From assembly GCF_051020975.1 (NCBI RefSeq), contig NW_027478161.1:9672001-9736000 (forward strand): a DNA stretch of 64,000 bases, in the 5' to 3' direction. Each line of letters begins with the position of its first letter. Position 1 is the stretch's first letter. Shown one piece after another: positions 39,692-53,525 of this stretch. The notes below the pieces were generated by a model. The model was not told the DNA's origin. It did no database searches and worked only from the letters and a program-made list of their open reading frames with translations. The position numbers and the translations under genes are program-made. This DNA is from Osmia lignaria lignaria. Its lineage: Eukaryota; Arthropoda; Insecta; Hymenoptera; Megachilidae.

Positions 39692-42600
39692 TATCTCAAG
39701 GGAAGGGGCCTGACGGACATATTTCGAGATATTTCTTCTTCTTGTTGTTCTTCTTCTGCACAGCTAAACTGGAAGTGGCATTTCCAGCTCGCAATAGCGC
39801 AGAGTTATCTCAAAGAAAGGGGCCACGGTGTTTCTGTATCTCTATTATGTTGGTGCGACTTCGGAACTTTTAAATATCTTGATATATCTCGAGAACTACG
39901 CATCTGATCAAAAAATATCATAGAACATAAATAGTAGGAAACTTAATTCTCTACAAAAAAGGTCTCTCAACATTTTGCCATAGCTCGCTTCGTTTCCGAG
40001 ATATTTGCAGATTTATCTCAAGGGAAGGGGCCTGACGTACATATTTCGAGATATTTCTTCTTCTTGTTGTTCTTCTTCTGCACAGCTAAGCTGGAAGTGG
40101 CATTTACAGCTCGCAATAGTGCAGAGTTATCTCAAAGAAAGGGGCCACGGTGTTTCTGTATCTTTATTATGTTGGTGCGGCTTCGGAACCTTTAAATATC
40201 TCGATATATCTCGAAAACTACGCATCTGATCAAAAAATATCATAGAACATAAATAGTAGGAAACTTAATTTCCTACAAAAAGGGTCTCTCAACGTTTTGC
40301 CATAGCTCGCATCGTTTCCGAGATATTTGCAGATCTAATTCAAGGGAAGGGGCCTGACGGACATATTTCGAGATATTTCTTCTTCTTGTTGTTCTTCTTC
40401 TGCACAGCTAAACTGGAAGTGGCATTTCCAGCTCGCAATAGCGCAGAGTTGTCTCAGAGAAAGGGGCCACGGTGTTTCTGTATCTCTATAATGTTGGTGC
40501 GGCTTCGGATCTTTTAAATATCTCGATATATCTCGAAAACTACGCTTCTGATCAAAAAATATCATAGAACATAAATTGTAGGAGCCATAATTCTCTACAA
40601 AAAAGGTCTCTTAACATTTTGCCATAGTTCGTTTCGTTTCCGAGATATTTGCAGATATATCTCAAGGGAAGGGGCCTGACGGACATATTTCGAGATATTT
40701 CTTCTTCTTGTTGTTCTTCTTCTGCACAGCTAAACTGGAAGTGGCATTTCCAGCTCGCAATAGCGCAGAGTTATCTCAAAGAAAGGGGCCACGGTGTTTC
40801 TGTATCTCTATTATGTTGGTGCGACTTCGGAACTTTTAAATATCTTGATATATCTCGAGAACTACGCATCTGATCAAAAAATATCATAGAACATAAAAAG
40901 TAGGAAACTTAATTCTCTATAGAAAAGGTCTCTTAACATTTTGCCATAGCCCGCTTCATTTCCGAGATATTTGCAGATTTATCTCAAGGGAAGGGGCCTA
41001 ACGGACATATTTCGAGATATTTCTTCTTCTTGTTGTTCTTCTTCTGCACAGCGAAGCTGGAAGTGGCAATTGCAGCTCGCAATAGTGCAGAGTCATCTCA
41101 AAGAAAGGGGCCACGGTGTTTCTGTATCTCTATTATGTTGGTGCGGCTTCGGAACTTTTAAATATCTTGATATATCTCGAGAACTACGCATCTGATCAAA
41201 AAATATCATAGAACATAAATAGTAGGAAACTTAATTCTCTACAAAAAAGGTCTCTCAACATTTTGCCATAGCTCGCTTCGTTTCCGAGATATTTGCAGAT
41301 TTATCTCAAGGGAAGGGGCCTGACGGACATATTTCGAGATATTTCTTCTTCTTGTTGTTCTTCTTCAGCACAGCTAAGCTGGAAGTGGCATTTGCAGCTC
41401 GCAATAGTGCAGAGTTATCTCAAAGAAAGGGGCCACGGTGTTTCTGTATCTCTATTATGTTGGTGCGGCTTCGGAACTTTTAAATATCTCGATATATCTC
41501 GAAAACTACGCTTCTGATCAAAAAATATCATAGAACATAAATTGTAGGAAACATAATTCTCTACAAAAAACGTCTCTTAACATTTTGCCATAGCTCGCTT
41601 CGTTTCCGAGATATTTGCAGATTCAGCTCAAAGGAACGGGCCTGACGGACATATTTCGAGATATTTCTTCTTCTTCTTGTTCTTCTTCTGCACAGCTAAA
41701 CTGGAAGTGGCATTTCCAGCTCGCAATAGTGCAGAGTTATCTCAAAGAAAGGGGCCACGGTGTTTCTGTATCTCTACTATGTTGGTGCGGCTTCGGAACT
41801 TTTAAATATCTTGATATATCTCGAGAACTACGCATCTGATCAAAAAATATCATAGAACATAAAAAGTAGGAAACTTAATTCTCTACAAAAAAGGTCTCTT
41901 AACATTTTGCCATAGCTCGCTTCATTTCCGAGATATTTGCAGATTTATCTCAAGGGAAGGGGCCTGACGTACATATTTCGAGATATTTCTTCTTCTTGTT
42001 GTTCTTCTTCTGCACAGCTAAGCTGGAAGTGGCATTTACAGCTCGCAATAGTGCAGAGTTATCTCAAAGAAAGGGGCCACGGTGTTTCTGTATCTCTATT
42101 ATGTTGGTGCGGCTTCGGAACTTTTAAATATCTTGATATATCTCGAGAACTACGAATCTGATCAAAAAATATCATAGAACATAAAAAGTAGGAAACTTAA
42201 TTCTCTACAAAAAAGGTCTCTTAACATTTTGCCATAGCTCGCTTTGTTTCCGAGATATTTGCAGATTTATCTCAAGGGAAGGGGCCTGACGGACATATTT
42301 CGAGATATTTCTTCTTCTTGTTGTTCTTCTTCTGCACAGCTAAACTGGAAGTGGCATTTCCAGCTCGCAATAGTGCAGAGTTATCTCAAAGAAAGGGGCC
42401 ACGGTGTTTCTGTATCTCTATTATGTTGGTGCGGCTTCGGAACTTTTAAATATCTCGATATATCTCGAAAACTACGCTTCTGATCAAAAAATATCATAGA
42501 ACATAAATTGTAGGAAACATAATTCTCTACAAAAAACGTCTCTTAACATTTTGCCATAGCTCGCTTCGTTTCCGAGATATTTGCAGATTCAGCTCAAAGG

Positions 42601-45600
42601 AACGGGCCTGACGGACATATTTCGAGATATTTCTTCTTCTTCTTGTTCTTCTTCTGCACAGCTAAACTGGAAGTGGCATTTCCAGCTCGCAATAGTGCAG
42701 AGTTATCTCAAAGAAAGGGGCCACGGTGTTTCTGTATCTCTACTATGTTGGTGCGGCTTCGGAACTTTTAAATATCTTGATATATCTCGAGAACTACGCA
42801 TCTGATCAAAAAATATCATAGAACATAAAAAGTAGGAAACTTAATTCTCTACAAAAAAGGTCTCTTAACATTTTGCCATAGCTCGCTTCATTTCCGAGAT
42901 ATTTGCAGATTTATCTCAAGGGAAGGGGCCTGACGTACATATTTCGAGATATTTCTTCTTCTTGTTGTTCTTCTTCTGCACAGCTAAGCTGGAAGTGGCA
43001 TTTACAGCTCGCAATAGTGCAGAGTTATCTCAAAGAAAGGGGCCACGGAGTTTCTGTATCTCTATTATGTTGGTGCGGCTTCGGAACTTTTAAATATCTT
43101 GATATATCTCGAGAACTACGAATCTGATCAAAAAATATCATGGAACATAAAAAGTAGGAAACTTAATTCTCTATAGAAAAGGTCTCTTAACATTTTGCCA
43201 TAGCTCGCTTCGTTTCCGAGATATTTGCACATTTATCTCAAGGGAAGGGGCCTAACGGACATATTTCGAGATATTTCTCCTTCTTGTTGTTCTTCTTCTG
43301 CACAGCTAAGCTGGAAGTGGCATTTGCGGCTCGCACTAGTGCAGAGTTATCTCAAAGAAAGGGGCCACGGTGTTTCTGTATCTCTATTATGTTGGTGCAG
43401 TTTCGGAACTTTTAAATATCTTGATATATCTCGAGATCTACGCATCTGATCAAAAAATATCATAGAACATAAAAAGTAGGAAACTTAATTCTCTACAAAA
43501 GAGGTCTGTTAACATTTTGCCATAGCTCGCTTCATTTCCGAGATATTTGCAGATTTATCTCAAGGGAAGGGGCCTGACGTACATATTTCGAGATATTTCT
43601 TCTTCTTGTTGTTCTTCTTCTGCACAGCTAAGCTGGAAGTGGCATTTACAGCTCGCAATAGTGCAGAGTTATCTCAAAGAAAGGGGCCACGGTGTTTCTG
43701 TATCTCTATTATGTTGGTGCGGCTTCGGAACTTTTAAATATCTCGATATATCTCGAAAACTACGCTTCTGATCAAAAAATATCATAGAACATAAATTGTA
43801 GGAAACATAATTCTCTACAAAAAACGTCTCTTAACATTTTGCCATAGCTCGCTTCGTTTCCGAGATATTTGCAGATTCAGCTCAAAGGAACGGGCCTGAC
43901 GGACATATTTCGAGATATTTCTTCTTCTTCTTGTTCTTCTTCTGCACAGCTAAACTGGAAGTGGCATTTCCAGCTCGCAATAGTGCAGAGTTATCTCAAA
44001 GAAAGGGGCCACGGTGTTTCTGTATCTCTACTATGTTGGTGCGGCTTCGGAACTTTTAAATATCTTGATATATCTCGAGAACTACGCATCTGATCAAAAA
44101 ATATCATAGAACATAAAAAGTAGGAAACTTAATTCTCTACAAAAAAGGTCTCTTAACATTTTGCCATAGCTCGCTTCATTTCCGAGATATTTGCAGATTT
44201 ATCTCAAGGGAAGGGGCCTGACGTACATATTTCGAGATATTTCTTCTTCTTGTTGTTCTTCTTCTGCACAGCTAAGCTGGAAGTGGCATTTACAGCTCGC
44301 AATAGTGCAGAGTTATCTCAAAGAAAGGGGCCACGGTGTTTCTGTATCTCTATTATGTTGGTGCGGCTTCGGAACTTTTAAATATCTTGATATATCTCGA
44401 GAACTACGAATCTGATCAAAAAATATCATAGAACATAAAAAGTAGGAAACTTAATTCTCTACAAAAAAGGTCTCTTAACATTTTGCCATAGCTCGCTTCG
44501 TTTCCGAGATATTTGCAGATTTATCTCAAGGGAAGGGGCCTGACGGACATATTTCGAGATATTTCTTCTTCTTGTTGTTCTTCTTCTGCACAGCTAAACT
44601 GGAAGTGGCATTTCCAGCTCGCAATAGTGCAGAGTTATCTCAAAGAAAGGGGCCACGGTGTTTCTGTATCTCTATTATGTTGGTGCGGCTTCGGAACTTT
44701 TAAATATCTCGATATATCTCGAAAACTACGCTTCTGATCAAAAAATATTATAGAACATAAATTGTAGGAAACATAATTCTCTACAAAAAACGTCTCTTAA
44801 CATTTTGCCATAGCTCGCTTCGTTTCCGAGATATTTGCAGATTCAGCTCAAAGGAACGGGCCTGACGGACATATTTCGAGATATTTCTTCTTCTTGTTGT
44901 TCTTCTTCTGCACAGCTAAACTGGAAGTGGCATTTCCAGCTCGCAATAGTGCAGAGTTATCTCAAAGAAAGGGGCCACGGTGTTTCTGTATCTCTACTAT
45001 GTTGGTGCGGCTTCGGAACTTTTAAATATCTTGATATATCTCGAGAACTACGCATCTGATCAAAAAATATCATAGAACATAAAAAGTAGGAAACTTAATT
45101 CTCTACAAAAAATGTCTCTTAACATTTTGCCATAGCTCGCTTCATTTCCGAGATATTTGCAGATTTATCTCAAGGGAAGGGGCCTGACGTACATATTTCG
45201 AGATATTTCTTCTTCTTGTTGTTCTTCTTCTGCACAGCTAAGCTGGAAGTGGCATTTACAGCTCGCAATAGTGCAGAGTTATCTCAAAGAAAGGGGCCAC
45301 GGTGTTTCTGTATCTCTATTATGTTGGTGCGGCTTCGGAACTTTTAAATATCTTGATATATCTCGAGAACTACGCATCTGATCAAAAAATATCATAGAAC
45401 ATAAAAAGTAGCAAACTTAATTCTCTATAGAAAAGGTCTCTTAACATTTTGCCATAGCTCGCTTCGTTTCCGAGATATTTGCACATTTATCTCAAGGGAA
45501 GGGGCCTGACGGACATATTTCGAGATATTTCTTCTTCTTGTTGTTCTTCTTCTGCACAGCTAAGCTGGAAGTGGCATTTGCAGCTCGCAATAGTGCAGAG

Positions 45601-46453
45601 TTATCTCAAAGAAGGGGGCCACGGTGTTTCTGTATCTCTATTATGTTGGTGCGGCTTCGGAACTTTTAAATATCTTGATATATCTCGAGAACTACGCATC
45701 TGATCAAAAAATATCATAGAACATAAAAAGTAGGAAACTTAATTCTCTATAGAAAAGGTCTCTTAACATTTTGCCATAGCTCGCTTCGTTTCCGAGATAT
45801 TTGCACATTTATCTCAAGGGAAGGGGCCTAACGGACATATTTCGAGATATTTCTTCTTCTTGTTGTTCTTCTTCTGCACAGCTAAGCTAGAAGTGGCATT
45901 TGCGGCTCGCACTAGTGCAGAGTTATCTCAAAGAAAGGGGCCACGTTGTTTCTGTATCTCTATTATGTTGGTGCAGCTTCGGAACTTTTAAATATCTTGA
46001 TATATCTCGAGAACTACGCATCTGATCAAAAAATATCATGGAACATAAAAAGTAGAAAACTTAATTCTCTACAAAAAAGGTCTCTTAACATTTTGCCATA
46101 GCTCGCTTCGTTTCCGAGATATTTGCAGATTTATCTCAAGGGAAGGGGCCTGACGGACATATTTCGAGATATTTCTTCTTCTTGTTGTTCTTCTTCTGCA
46201 CAGCTAAGCTGGAAAGGGCATTTGCAGCTCGTAATAGTGCAGAGTTATCTCAAAGAAAGGGGCCACGGTGTTTCTGTATCTCTATTATGTTGGTGCGGCT
46301 TCGGAACTTTTAAATATCTTGATATATCTCGAGAACTACGCATCTGATCAAAAAATATCATAGAACATAAAAAGTAGGAAACTTAATTCTCTACAAAAAA
46401 GGTCTCTTAACATTTTGCCATAGCTCGCTTCGTTTCCGAGATATTTGCAGATT
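39692..46453 (+). repeat. 6762-bp (21-mer) tandem duplication, copy 2
   Basis: Adjacent second copy. Comparing markers I found two single-base differences: C at 38557 against T at 45319, and T at 39530 against G at 46292. The joining monomer at 39683 is a hybrid. Its left end matches the monomer at 46445, and from 39778 it matches the one at 32921 (AACTGG, TTTCCAGC, AATAGCGCAG, GCGACTT). The crossover therefore lies in 39692-39778. A more complete alignment could reveal further differences. Confidence 0.96.
40327..40970 (+). repeat. CTAATTC/GCGACTT cassette, copy 5
   Basis: This is the 6762-bp duplicate of the cassette at 33565, with the same GAGTTGTCTC variant, followed by the Q-type monomer at 40971. 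Confidence 0.88.
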
Positions 46454-46568
46454 TATCTCAAGGGAAGGGGCCTGACGGACATATTTCGAGATATTTCTTC
46501 TTCTTGTTGTTCTTCTTCTGCACAGCTAAGCTGGAGGTGGCATTTACAGCTCGCAATAGTGCAGAGTT

Positions 46569-47477
46569 ATCTCAAAGAAAGGGGCCACGGTGTTTCTGTA
46601 TCTCTATTATGTTGGTGCGGCTTCGGAACTTTTAAATATCTTGATATATCTCGAGAACTACGCATCTGATCAAAAAATATCATAGAAGATAAAAAGTAGG
46701 AAACTTAATTCTCTACAAAAAAGGGCTCTTAACATTTTGCCATAGCTCGCTTCGTTTCCGAGATATTTGCAGATTTATCTCAAGGGAAGGGGCCTGACGG
46801 ACATATTTCGAGATATTTCTTCTTCTTGTTGTTCTTCTTCTGCACAGCTAAGCTGGAAGTGGCATTTGCGGCTCGCACTAGTGCAGAGTTATCTCAAAGA
46901 AAGGGGCCACGGTGTTTCTGTATCTCTATTATGTTGGTGCGGCTTCGGAACTTTTAAATATCTCGATATATCTCGAAAACTACGCTTCTGATCAAAAAAC
47001 ATCATAGAACATAAATTATAGGAAACATAATTCTCTACAAAAAACGTCTCTTAACATTTTGCCATAGCTCGCTTCGTTTCCGAGATATTTGCAGATTCAG
47101 CTCAAAGGAACTGGCCTGACGGACCTATTTCGAGATATTTCTTCTTCTTGTTGTTCTCCCTCTGCACAGCTAAGCTGGAAGTGGGATTTGCAGCTCGCAA
47201 TAGTGCAGAGTTATCTCAAAGAAAGGGGCCACGGTGTTTCTGTATCTCTATTATGTTGGTGCGGCTTCGGAACTTTTAAATATCTTGATATATCTCGAGA
47301 ACTACGCATCTGATCACAAAATATCATAGAACATAAAAAGTAGGAAACTTAATTCTCTACAAAAAAGGTCTCTTAACATTTTGCCATCGCTCGCTTCGTT
47401 TCTGAGATATTTGCAGATTTATCTCAAGGGAAGGGGCCTGACGGACATATTTCGAGATATTTCTTCTTCTTGTTGTT
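46569..47477 (+). repeat. 0.9-kb duplication, copy 1 (offset 3861 bp)
   Basis: Contains AGAAGATAAAAAG, AAAGGGCTC, an R-type monomer with tail II (ATTATAGGAAAC), a D-type monomer with GACCTATTTCG, and the TTGCCATCGCTCG start of the next. Two differences from copy 2 were seen: ACATCATAG against ATATCATAG, and GATCACAAAA against GATCAAAAAA. Confidence 0.82.
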
Positions 47478-50429
47478 CTTCTTCTGCACAGCTAAGCTGG
47501 AAGTGGCATTTGCAGCTCGCAATAGTGCAGAGTTATCTCAAAGAAGGGGGCCACGGTGTTTCTGTATCTCTATTCTGTTGGTGCGGCTTCGGAACTTTTA
47601 AATATCTTGATATATCTCGAGAACTACGCTTCTGATCAAAAAATATCATAGAACATAAAAAGTAGGAAACTTAATTCTCTACAAAATAGGTCTCTTAACA
47701 TTTTGCCATAGCTCGCTTCGTTTCCGAGGTATTTGCAGATTTATCTCAAGGGAAGGGGCCTGACGGACATATTTCGAGATATTTCTTCTTCTTGTTGTTC
47801 TTCTTCTGCACAGCTAAGCTGGAAGTGGCATTTGCAGCTCGCAATAGTGCAGAGTTATCTCAAAGAAAGGGGCCACGGTGTTTCTGTATCTCTATTATGT
47901 TGGTGCGGCTTCGCAACTTTCAAATATCTTGATATATCTCGAGAACTACGCGTCTGATCAAAAAATATCATAGAACATAAAAAGTAGGAAACTTAATTCT
48001 CTACAAAAAAGGTCTCCTAACATTTTGCCATAGCTCGCTTCCTTTCCGAGATATTTGCAGATTTATCTCAAGGGAAGGGGCCTGACGGACATATTTCGAG
48101 ATATTTCTTCTTGTTGTTCTTCTTCTGCACAGCTAAGCTGGAAGTGGCATTTGCGGCTCGCACTAGTGCAGAGTTATCTCAAAGAAAGGGGCCACGGTGT
48201 TTCTGTATCTCTATTATGTTGGTGCGGCTTCGGAACTTTTAAATATCTCGATATATCTCGAAAACTACGCTTCTGATCAAAAAATATCATAGAAGATAAA
48301 TTGTAGGAAACATAATTCTCTACAAAAAAGGTCTCTAAACATTTTGCCATAGCTCGCTTCGTTTCCGAGATATTTGCAGATTTATCTCAAGGGAAGGGGC
48401 CTGACGGACATATTTCGAGATATTTCTTCTTCTTGTTGTTCATCTTCTGCACAGCTAAGCTGGAGGTGGCATTTACAGCTCGCAATAGTGCAGAGTTATC
48501 TCAAAGAAAGGGGCCACGGTGTTTCTGTATCTCTATTATGTTGTTGCGGCTTCGGAACTTTTAAATATCTTGATATATCTCGAGAACTACGCGTCTGATC
48601 AAAAAATATCATAGAACATAAAAAGTAGGAAACATAATTCTCTACAAAAAAGGTCTCTTAACATTTTGCCATAGCTCGCTTCGTTTCCGAGATATTTGCA
48701 GATTTATCTCAAGGGAAGGTACCTGACGGACATATTTCGAGATATTTCTTCTTCTTGTTGTTCTTCTTCTGCACAGCTAAGCTGGAAGTGGCATTTGCGG
48801 CTCGCACTAGTGCAGAGTTATCTCAAAGAAAGGGGCCACGGTGTTTCTGTATCTCTATTATGTTGGTGCGGCTTCGGAACTTTTAAATATCTTGATATAT
48901 CTCGAGAACTACGCATCTGATCAAAAAATATCATAGAAGATAAAAAGTATGAAACTTAATTCTCTACAAAAAAGGGCTCTTAACATTTTGCCATAGCTCG
49001 CTTCGTTTCCGAGATATTTGCAGATTTATCTCAAGGGAAGGGGCCTGACGGACATATTTCGAGATATTTCTTCTTCTTGTTGTTCTTCTTCTGCACAGCT
49101 AAGCTGGAAGTGGCATTTGCAGCTCGCAATAGTGCAGAGTTATCTCAAAGAAGGGGGCCACGGTGTTTCTGTATCTCTATTCTGTTGGTGCGGCTTCGGA
49201 ACTTTTAAATATCTTGATATATCTCGAGAACTACGCTTCTGATCAAAAAATATCATAGAACATAAAAAGTAGGAAACTTAATTCTCTACAAAAAAGGTCT
49301 CTTAACATTTTGCCATCGCTCGCTTCGTTTCTGAGATATTTGCAGATTTATCTCAAGGGAAGGGGCCTGACGGACATATTTCGAGATATTTCTTCTTCTT
49401 GTTGTTCTTCTTCTGCACAGCTAAGCTGGAAGTGGCATTTGCGGCTCGCACTAGTGCAGAGTTATCTCAAAGAAAGGGGCCACGGTGTTTCTGTATCTCT
49501 ATTATGTTGGTGCGGCTTCGGAACTTTTAAATATCTTGATATATCTCGAGAACTACGCGTCTGATCAAAAAATATCATAGAACATAAAAAGTAGGAAACA
49601 TAATTCTCTACAAAAAAGGTCTCTTAACATTTTGCCATAGCTCGCTTCGTTTCCGAGATATTTGCAGATTCAGCTCAAAGGAACTGGCCTGACGGACCTA
49701 TTTCGAGATATTTCTTCTTCTTGTTGTTCTCCCTCTGCACAGCTAAGCTGGAGGTGGCATTTACAGCTCGCAATAGTGCAGAGTTATCTCAAAGAAAGGG
49801 GCCACGGTGTTTCTGTATCTCTATTATGTTGGTGCGGCTTCGGAACTTTTAAATATCTTGATATATCTCGAGAACTACGCGTCTGATCAAAAAATATCAT
49901 AGAACATAAAAAGTAGGAAACATAATTCTCTACAAAAAAGGTCTCTTAACATTTTGCCATAGCTCGCTTCGTTTCCGAGATATTTGCAGATTTATCTCAA
50001 GGGAAGGTACCTGACGGACATATTTCGAGATATTTCTTCTTCTTGTTGTTCTTCTTCTGCACAGCTAAGCTGGAAGTGGCATTTGCGCCTCGCACTAGTG
50101 CAGAGTTATCTCAAAGAAAGGGGCCACGGTGTTTCTGTATCTCTATTATGTTGGTGCGGCTTCGGAACTTTTAAATATCTTGATATATCTCGAGAACTAC
50201 GCATCTGATCAAAAAATATCATACAAGATAAAAAGTATGAAACTTAATTCTCTACAAAAAAGGGCTCTTAACATTTTGCCATAGCTCGCTTCGTTTCCGA
50301 GATATTTGCAGATTTATCTCAAGGGAAGGGGCCTGACGGACATATTTCGAGATATTTCTTCTTCTTGTTGTTCTTCTTCTGCACAGCTAAGCTGGAAGTG
50401 GCATTTGCAGCTCGCAATAGTGCAGAGTT

Positions 50430-51338
50430 GTCTCAAAGAAAGGGGCCACGGTGTTTCTGTATCTCTATTATGTTGGTGCGGCTTCGGAACTTTTAAATAT
50501 CTTGATATATCTCGAGAACTACGCATCTGATCAAAAAATATCATAGAAGATAAAAAGTAGGAAACTTAATTCTCTACAAAAAAGGGCTCTTAACATTTTG
50601 CCATAGCTCGCTTCGTTTCCGAGATATTTGCAGATTTATCTCAAGGGAAGGGGCCTGACGGACATATTTCGAGATATTTCTTCTTCTTGTTGTTCTTCTT
50701 CTGCACAGCTAAGCTGGAAGTGGCATTTGCGGCTCGCACTAGTGCAGAGTTATCTCAAAGAAAGGGGCCACGGTGTTTCTGTATCTCTATTATGTTGGTG
50801 CGGCTTCGGAACTTTTAAATATCTCGATATATCTCGAAAACTACGCTTCTGATCAAAAAATATCATAGAACATAAATTATAGGAAACATAATTCTCTACA
50901 AAAAACGTCTCTTAACATTTTGCCATAGCTCGCTTCGTTTCCGAGATATTTGCAGATTCAGCTCAAAGGAACTGGCCTGACGGACCTATTTCGAGATATT
51001 TCTTCTTCTTGTTGTTCTCCCTCTGCACAGCTAAGCTGGAAGTGGGATTTGCAGCTCGCAATAGTGCAGAGTTATCTCAAAGAAAGGGGCCACGGTGTTT
51101 CTGTATCTCTATTATGTTGGTGCGGCTTCGGAACTTTTAAATATCTTGATATATCTCGAGAACTACGCATCTGATCAAAAAATATCATAGAACATAAAAA
51201 GTAGGAAACTTAATTCTCTACAAAAAAGGTCTCTTAACATTTTGCCATCGCTCGCTTCGTTTCTGAGATATTTGCAGATTTATCTCAAGGGAAGGGGCCT
51301 GACGGACATATTTCGAGATATTTCTTCTTCTTGTTGTT
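50430..51338 (+). repeat. 0.9-kb duplication, copy 2
   Basis: Second copy of 46569-47477. The match ends where this copy switches to TTCATCTTCTGC and a W-type body. The offset equals 12 monomers minus 3 bp, the 3 bp being the CTT loss in the monomer at 48055. Confidence 0.82.
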
Positions 51339-52881
51339 CATCTTCTGCACAGCTAAGCTGGAGGTGGCATTTACAGCTCGCAATAGTGCAGAGTTATCTC
51401 AAAGAAAGGGGCCACGGTGTTTCTGTATCTCTATTATGTTGGTGCGGCTTCGGAACTTTTAAATATCTTGATATATCTCGAGAACTGCGCATCTGATCAA
51501 AAAATATCATAGAACATAAATTATAGGAAACATAATTCTCTACAAAAAACGTCTCTTAACATTTTGCCATAGCTCGCTTCGTTTCCGAGATATTTGCAGA
51601 TTCAGCTCAAAGGAACTGGCCTGACGGACATGTTTCGAGATATTTCTTCTTCTTGTTGTTCTCCCTCTGCACAGCTAAGCTGGAAGTGGGATTTGCAGCT
51701 CGCAATAGTGCAGAGTTATCTCAAAGAAAGGGGCCACGGTGTTTCTGTATCTCTATTATGTTGGTGCGGCTTCGGAACTTTTAAATATCTTGATATATCT
51801 CGAGAACTACGCATCTGATCAAAAAATATCATAGAACATAAAAAGTAGGAAACTTAATTCTCTACAAAAAAGGGCTCTTAACATTTTGCCATAGCTCGCT
51901 TCGTTTCCGAGATATTTGCAGATTTATCTCAAGGGAAGGGGCCTGACGGACATATTTCGAGATATTTCTTCTTCTTGTTGTTCTTCTTCTGCACAGCTAA
52001 GCTGGAAGTGGCATTTGCGGCTCGCACTAGTGCAGAGTTATCTCAAAGAAAGGGGCCACGGTGTTTCTGTATCTCTATTATGTTGGTGCGGCATCGGAAC
52101 TTTTAAATATCTCGATATATCTCGAAAACTACGCTTCTGATCAAAAAATATCATAGAACATAAATTATAGGAAACATAATTCTCTACAAAAAACGTCTCT
52201 CAACATTTTGCCATAGCTCTCTTCGTTTCCGAGATATTTGCAGATTTATCTCAAGGGAAGGGGCCTGACGGACATACTTCGAGATATTTCTTCTTCTTGT
52301 TGTTCTTCTTCTGCACAGCTAAGCTGGAAGTGGCATTTGCAGCTCGCAATAGTGCAGAGTTATCTCAAAGAAAGGGGCCACGGTGTTTCTGTATGTCTAT
52401 TATGTTGGTGCGGCTTCGGATCTTTTAAATATCTTGATATATCTCGAGAACTACGCATCTGATCAAAAAATATCATAGAACATAAATTATAGGAAACATA
52501 ATTCTCTACAAAAAACGTCTCTTAACATTTTGCCATAGCTCGCTTCGTTTCCGAGATATTTGCAGATTCAGCTCAAAGGAACTGGCCTGACGGACATATT
52601 TCGAGATATTTCTTCTTCTTGTTGTTCTCCCTCTGCACAGCTAAGCTGGAAGTGGGATTTGCAGCTAGCAATAGTGCAGAGTTATCTCAAAGAAAGGGGC
52701 CACGGTGTTTCTGTATCTCTATTATGTTGGTGCGGCTTCGGAACTTTTAAATATCTTGATATATCTCGAGAACTACGCATCTGATCAAAAAATATCATAG
52801 AACATAAAAAGTAGGAAACTTAATTCTCTACAAAAAAGGTCCCTTAACATGTTGCCATAGCCTTCTTCGTTTCCGAGATAT

Positions 52882-53203
52882 TTGCAGATTTATCTCAAGG
52901 GAAGGGGCCTGACGGACATACTTCGAGATATTTCTTCTTCTTGTTGTTCTTCTTCTCTACAGCTCAGCTGGAAGTGGCATTTGCAGCTCGCAATAGTGCA
53001 GAGTTATCTCAAAGAAAGGGGCCACGGTGTTTCTGTATCTCTATTATGTTGGTGCGGCTTCGGAACTTTTAAATATCTTGATATATCTCGAGAACTACGC
53101 ATCTGATCAAAAAATATCATAGAAGATAAAAAGTAGGAAACTTAATTCTCTACAAAAAAGGGCTCTTAACATTTTGCCATAGCTCGCTTCGTTTCCGAGA
53201 TAT
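52882..53203 (+). repeat. Locally divergent L-type monomer
   Basis: Preceded by GGTCCCTTAACATGTTGCC and TAGCCTTCTTCG, and carrying TTCTCTACAGCTCAGCTGG, this copy has several private changes in a region otherwise close to consensus. It sits just before the homogeneous tetramer block. Confidence 0.8.
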
Positions 53204-53525
53204 TTGCAGATTTATCTCAAGGGAAGGGGCCTGACGGACATATTTCGAGATATTTCTTCTTCTTGTTGTTCTCCCTCTGCACAGCTAAGCTGGAAGTGGG
53301 ATTTGCAGCTCGCAATAGTGCAGAGTTATCTCAAAGAAAGGGGCCACGGTGTTTCTGTATCTCTATTATGTTGGTGCGGCTTCGGAACTTTTAAATATCT
53401 TGATATATCTCGAGAACTACGCATCTGATCAAAAAATATCATAGAACATAAAAAGTAGGAAACTTAATTCTCTACAAAAAAGGTCTCTTAACATTTTGCC
53501 ATAGCTCGCTTCGTTTCCGAGATAT

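Larger units (their letters stand above)
46454..53525 (+). repeat. R/L/W/D mosaic block
   Basis: There are no F-type or GACGTACAT monomers here. D-type bodies (TCTCCCTCTG, GTGGGATTTGC) lie at 47089, 50950, 51594, 52560 and 53204. W-type bodies (GGAGGTGG, TTTACAGC) lie at 46445, 48374, 49662 and 51272. TTGCCATCGCTCG with TTTCTGAG precedes 47411, 49340 and 51272. Segment 46569-47477 recurs at 50430-51338 (offset 3861). A segment around 48460-49150 recurs 1288 bp downstream. Junction types are shuffled, giving many left/right hybrids. Confidence 0.85.

Noticed and set aside
48055..48373. CTT loss here as proof of shared descent with 24876 and 26484
   Set aside because: A triplet contraction in a CTT tract recurs easily by slippage. 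Only the 24876/26484 pair is supported by surrounding markers.
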